From Viscum album (taxonomy: Eukaryota > Streptophyta > Magnoliopsida > Santalales > Viscaceae), in the NCBI GenBank assembly GCA_963277665.1, contig OY728120.1, positions 946,293,195 to 946,357,194 of the forward strand: a stretch of DNA of 64,000 nt, in the 5' to 3' direction. Position 1 is the stretch's first letter; each line of letters starts with the position of its first letter. Shown here piece by piece: positions 59,641 through 64,000 of this stretch. The notes beneath the pieces were generated by a model. It saw only the letters and a program-made list of their open reading frames with translations, was not told where the DNA came from and ran no database searches. Position numbers and translations under genes: made by a program.

Positions 59641-59644
59641 TATA

Positions 59645-59965
59645 ACTAAATTGCTAGATGGATTTTTTTCATTAATCCCTTTCAATATTTTTTAACTAGA
59701 ATTTCACCATAGTGGTGCCCCTTAAGTAATTCTATTTATGTGGCCACTCAAACAACACTGAATTTCTATTATAACAATTTATAAACAAAAATATAATACA
59801 AAAAGAAATACTCATATAAAGGGGGGTTTTAAATACGAAAGTGATATATATGTATATAAATGAAAATGAAAATTAAAATTCACAAAAAAAAGAAATACAC
59901 AAAGAATTTAGTAAGAAATAATGTTACTATCATCCTTGGGAGTTTACATCAATTCAATTATTATT
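59645..59965 (+). repeat. Dispersed repeat, copy 2 (partner at 41325)
   Basis: Direct, diverged copy of 41325-41660; see that entry for shared phrases. Confidence 0.7.
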
Positions 59966-60249
59966 ATTTAATGTAATGGTCTTTATTTTCCTTGGGCCTT
60001 CATTTTTTATTTCAATGATGTTTCTTAGTGGTTTTTTAGTTTGGTTTTATTTCTGGAAATTTTAGTTAAAATGGTTTTGGGAACAATAAGAGTTTTATTC
60101 TATTGATATTTATTCATGACATTTAAAAGTTTTAAAAAAATTATAAAAAATTATAAAAAGTGTCTTATAGTTTTTTATATTCATAAGAAACCCTTTTTAC
60201 ATTAATTAATAATTTTGATTCATTAAGAATTTATATATTTTATGGAAAT

Positions 60250-60655
60250 ACTTACCCTTACATAGGACCCACTGCATATGAAATGGTATTGCAATTTTTA
60301 TAAAGGATGTATAAGGGTAAGATCAAGATACCTTTATGTGAGCCTTGGAATAGTGCTGCTTAAGGGTAAAACATGTTACCCTTATGCGGACCACCTACTA
60401 TGAATAAGGGTATGGTATAATTTTCAAGTCATGGGTAAGGGTAACCTCAAGATACACTTTTGTGAGCCCTTTCATATCACTACATAAGGGTAATCCAAGT
60501 TACCTGTATGAAAGCTACCTACCGTGCATAAGGGTAAGGAGAAATTTTCAAATATTATATAAGGGTAAGATGAAGTTACCATTACCTGATCATTTTGAAA
60601 GAACCATATAAGGGAAAACTAGTTACTTATATGCAGATCCCCTAACTTGAATATG
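60250..60655. repeat. 124-bp tandem repeat, about 3.3 units
   Basis: AAGGGTA motifs occur at 60313, 60362, 60406, 60437, 60486, 60530, 60561 and 60610. The spacing pattern is 49-44-31 repeated, giving a 124-bp unit. Each unit also has TTACC(C)TTATG.GG/AGCC and 'AATTTTCAA' pieces. The motifs TTACCCTTA and TAAGGGTAA are inverted to each other. It is not the plant telomere repeat. Confidence 0.85.
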
Positions 60656-60659
60656 GGTC

Positions 60660-61306
60660 ACATTTTTACCATATTTTCCTAATTTTTATCTACTTTATCG
60701 ACCTGTAACCATTCATACACATTTTTCAATGATATAAAACTCTAAAATAAATAAATAAATTAATTTTGATTTTTTTTAATTATTTATAACTCATTTTCAA
60801 AATACTTGGTTTGATACAAAATTAAGTTCCCATTTGTAAACAAATCATTGAGAAAAACTAAATGGGGGTTTCAATGCTGATTTTTCTGAATACATTTTTC
60901 TATTATTTTGAATTACCTTAACCTTTATAGAATTATTATTTTTATTTATTTTCCTCTCATATAAAAGACCATAAGACACTCTCTTAAAGTAAAAAACTTT
61001 AGATATTTGAAGGATCTATTCCTTTATAATCTCTAGGCAATGAAAAACCTTATCTCTCCTCCATTCCTTTGCTAGAATGTTTCCCAAGGTGAAAATACTA
61101 GGTAGGAGATACAATAATTCAATTATTATTTAATTTGAAATTGTAAAGTCAACATGCATTAATCCTTTGGATAGATATGGAATTAACCATAGTAAATATT
61201 AAACTAAAGTAAGGGGAGATATAGTTTATGGATTTTAGCGATCACATGTCTATTTTCACCAAGATAATGTATTTCCTCTTTTTTTCCAAATATCATGTTG
61301 TCTATA
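60660..61306. other. AT-rich stretch before family A LTR
   Basis: No gene. A TATA-like CATATAAAAGACC at about 60959 with a leader-like sequence after it may be the remains of an LTR promoter. Confidence 0.5.
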
Positions 61307-64000
61307 TGTAACACCCCATGCTTCCACTATATGCTTCCCTTTTAATAATGCAGTAGCTTGCATTGTACGCAAGTTCGAGATTCTAACACACCGTGACCAA
61401 TCAAAGTAGCCGTTATGAATAGTAATATCCAATTTTTGGAATTATATAAATTTTTTATTTCAAAATGGACTTCATTTTTGGATTTGGAATATCAAAATTA
61501 TCCTATGTTTAATTTTTGGTATTTTTCTGCGAACTTCCAATTTTCGATGAATAGTAAAAAATACTTAAAAAAACTTTTTAAATCAAAATAATTTATAGTG
61601 ATAAATTATACTATTGAGTGGGTTTAAAGTATAATTATAATATATTTTTACCATTTCTTCCAATGATGGTTATTTGAATTAATTTCACTTTGAAACTAGA
61701 CATAAACAACTGTCAATCTTTTGATAGATATTATTTCTTAAAAACATACTATTTGTTTTGATAACGGGAATAATTTTTAAATTAATTACTGAATCTTTTG
61801 TGTTTAGAATTTGGTAAAATGGATTTCATATTTTGAATCAGAAGGTCCAAATTATTTAATTAAGACTCTTTTGTTTTTGGACATTATGAATAATAACAAC
61901 GACAATTATCTTTATTTATCATGATTAATTTGTAATCAGGTAGTTAAGGGTAATGAAATAATATCATAATAATATAAAATTACCCCAATATATGTACTAA
62001 TGCTATTGGTTGTGTCATTAAAGACCATGGGATTCCTTGTGACAACTTATGGACCCCATTGAATCACTTTTGTGTGATAGTGACATTTTATCATTTTATT
62101 TTTTTAAAAACAAAAATATAACAGAAGTATGTAACACCTAAGTAAAACAATTTTAATTTTGTCTAAATAAATGATCTCTTAGACTATAAATAGTAATTGG
62201 AAAGATAAAAATATTTCCTACATCATGGTATTTTTTTATAATTTTTAGATATTAAATAAATAAATTTATTTATGACACCATGTTGATGCAGTGATTACCT
62301 CATTAATGAACGATTTAAATGAAATGAAAAGATAAGGTAAAATCTAAGACTTAAACTTGTCTAAATCCTATTCTATGGGTGGATTTCGAACCCTTATCAC
62401 CTTATCCTCGAAATATATCATTGTGGGACCTTTAAAATACTAAAATCATTTCATAATAAAGTAACATTTCAATCTTTCCAAAAGAGCCCCTCCTCTCCTC
62501 TTATAAAAGGACCCCACATCTACCACCTTATTCACACCTTCAAATCCATTTGGATCTGCAAAAATATTCCCAAATACTCTCTAAAATTCCCTCTGTTACT
62601 CTTTATAAGCCTCAATTTGGGCAGAAGTCTTCCCAAGGAAGCCTTTGACTCAAATCAAAAAGAGTTACCCGATTTTAAGGTAACGTCTTCTCTTATGATC
62701 TTTTATTTTATTTTTCTTCTCCAAGCACTTAAATCCTTTTTTAAATTATTTTGTAACAAAAATAGTATATTAAATATACTAGGATGTTTTTATGAGAAGG
62801 ATTTGATTTAAACTTACACACACCTCCGTCTAATGGTTAACGAACATACTGTTTCTATGGGTGGTGAATTACTGCCTCACGAAACGATGATTGTTCAATA
62901 TTCTTTTAACACCTTTCATGGTGGAAATTAAGATGTCACTATATTTATATATGATATATATTATGTTTATGGTTTTATTATGCTTCTGTATTTTTCATTT
63001 ATGGCATACCTTTATGGTTTCCATTATGGGTAAACACGATAATTTCATTTTAGGAAATGCGGACTACCACCCCCTAAAAGTGATTTGAATCATTAATACC
63101 ATATGTGGGATGTATAAAGGAAGGAGTTAAATGATATTATAAATAATATTGGAAGCATAATACACCTTTATGATTTTATTCAATTAAATATTAAATATAA
63201 ATGAAAGTAACTTTAATGCGTACGTACGACTTACCGTCTCTATGAACGATGCATTTTATTTCTTACCTCTAAATGTTATGTAATATTATAAATGCATGTA
63301 TATACTGGATATATATGATATATATGATATCTATATCATGAATATAATTCTGGAGATAATTTATACTTTACCACCTGAACAAATTGTAATTATAATAAGT
63401 TTATTGTTTACTCAAGTACCAAAGATCGACAAAACGACCGTTATTAACTTAAATGACTACATAATATTCATAACATGGAAATAAGAGATATAAAAGGAAT
63501 AATGAACATGAAAATGGTTCTTAATAAAGTAGAGATTAACTGTAGTTTATTATTCAGTAGATTAAAGAATGATCGAGTCAAGTCGGACACAAGGTAAGGG
63601 TTAATTATACAACCTCTTCATTATTCAAGGTTGTTCATATGTAATTATCTACTGGGACCTCTTTATTATCCACATCCATGTTTCTTAAAAATGTCTTTCA
63701 AAACATTTTTTTACTATTTATTATATAATGGGTTAAAGTCATTTATACCCTTATATGACCTTATATGTTTTTGAAAGGAATCTTTCCATCATTTTCCAAA
63801 CAAGGTACTTTTTTACATTTTCGACAAAATTAAGGTAAGAATGTTTTTTTAACTTATACGGAAGGTGCGGCTATTTTCTGCCATTATAAAGTTGTTGAAG
63901 CTTCCCTTAAAAACTCATAAGAATATTTTCAAAGTAAATGTTTTCTTTTACAATTATGTGACTTTTAAATGATTTCAAAAAATATATATCTCTCAAATAG
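61307..64000 (+). repeat. Family A LTR, second copy, plus orientation, cut by window end
   Basis: Starts TGTAACACCCCATGCTTCCA. It matches the reverse complement of 14408 down to about 11518: 'CAAAATGGACTTCATTTTTGGATT', the TATA region, 'CATCCACATCCATGTTTCTTAAAAAT' (63672) and, at the window edge, 'TGTGACTTTTAAATGATTTC'. The missing part would be about 880 bp. No PPT precedes it, so it is a 5' or solo LTR. Confidence 0.88.
62501..62510 (+). promoter_or_regulatory. Putative TATA box of family A LTR, second copy
   Basis: TTATAAAAGG within CTCCTCTCCTCTTATAAAAGGACC; same position and surroundings as the minus-strand box near 12820. Confidence 0.7.

Noticed and set aside
60313..60620. Interstitial telomere repeats
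   Set aside because: The core is TAAGGGTAA at 31-49 bp spacing, not contiguous TTTAGGG units.

Overview
This window is intergenic DNA from a plant nuclear genome, very probably a large-genome flowering plant. The evidence is the content: Ty3/gypsy and Ty1/copia elements primed from an initiator-Met-tRNA-like site, a MuDR-type (MULE) transposase, a plant mobile domain (PMD/MAIN-like) gene, a DUF4283 zinc-knuckle gene and a tRNA-headed retroposon. I see no intact host gene, rRNA or functional tRNA. The AT-rich background, the very long LTRs (about 2.4-4.2 kb) and the many stops in every coding relic point to old, nested insertions. The species cannot be named from the sequence.

Layout. (1) 1-5763: two copies of one GC-rich LTR family (family B) arranged as a large inverted repeat. 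The right copy begins (TG) at 5763 on the minus strand and interrupts the integrase gene of the next element. (2) 5764-14408: a minus-strand Ty3/gypsy element (family A) with decayed integrase, RNase H, RT, protease and gag, a PBS at 10620-10631 and a 3.8-kb 5' LTR (10634-14408). (3) 14409-15652: part of another LTR (family D) into which family A inserted. (4) 15660-32852: a decayed MULE on the minus strand, with mudrA transposase (30.5-32.85 kb) and a PMD gene (15.66-17.05 kb). The two are now separated by a 12.3-kb copia element (17053-29377) whose two LTRs, PBS, PPT and near-match TSD are visible. The copia 3' LTR is itself split by a 4226-bp solo gypsy LTR (17792-22017) with a perfect TGTAT target duplication. 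(5) 32.87-34.23 kb: a diverged tandem duplication of about 780 bp. (6) 34.24-36.53 kb: a decayed DUF4283/zinc-knuckle gene. (7) 37260-38046: a 787-bp retroposon with a tRNA-like head and an exact 17-bp TSD. (8) 38.06-47.0 kb: AT-rich DNA with no recognisable gene. (9) 47005-57985: a plus-strand Ty3/gypsy element (family E) with both LTRs and broken gag-pol. (10) 58.0-61.3 kb: AT-rich spacer with a 124-bp tandem repeat. (11) 61307-64000: a second family A LTR, plus orientation, cut by the window edge.

Nothing here works as a functional pathway; the window records successive transposition. The points most worth a second look are: a short hairpin (TGAGTAT..ATACTCA then CCC) kept near the 3' end of LTRs from three different families, with an apparent compensatory change; a minisatellite slot inside the family E LTR that is filled by unrelated motifs in different copies; the PMD gene lying next to mudrA once the copia insertion is discounted; and the tRNA-headed retroposon with an internal CTGTAGCAG-type array.
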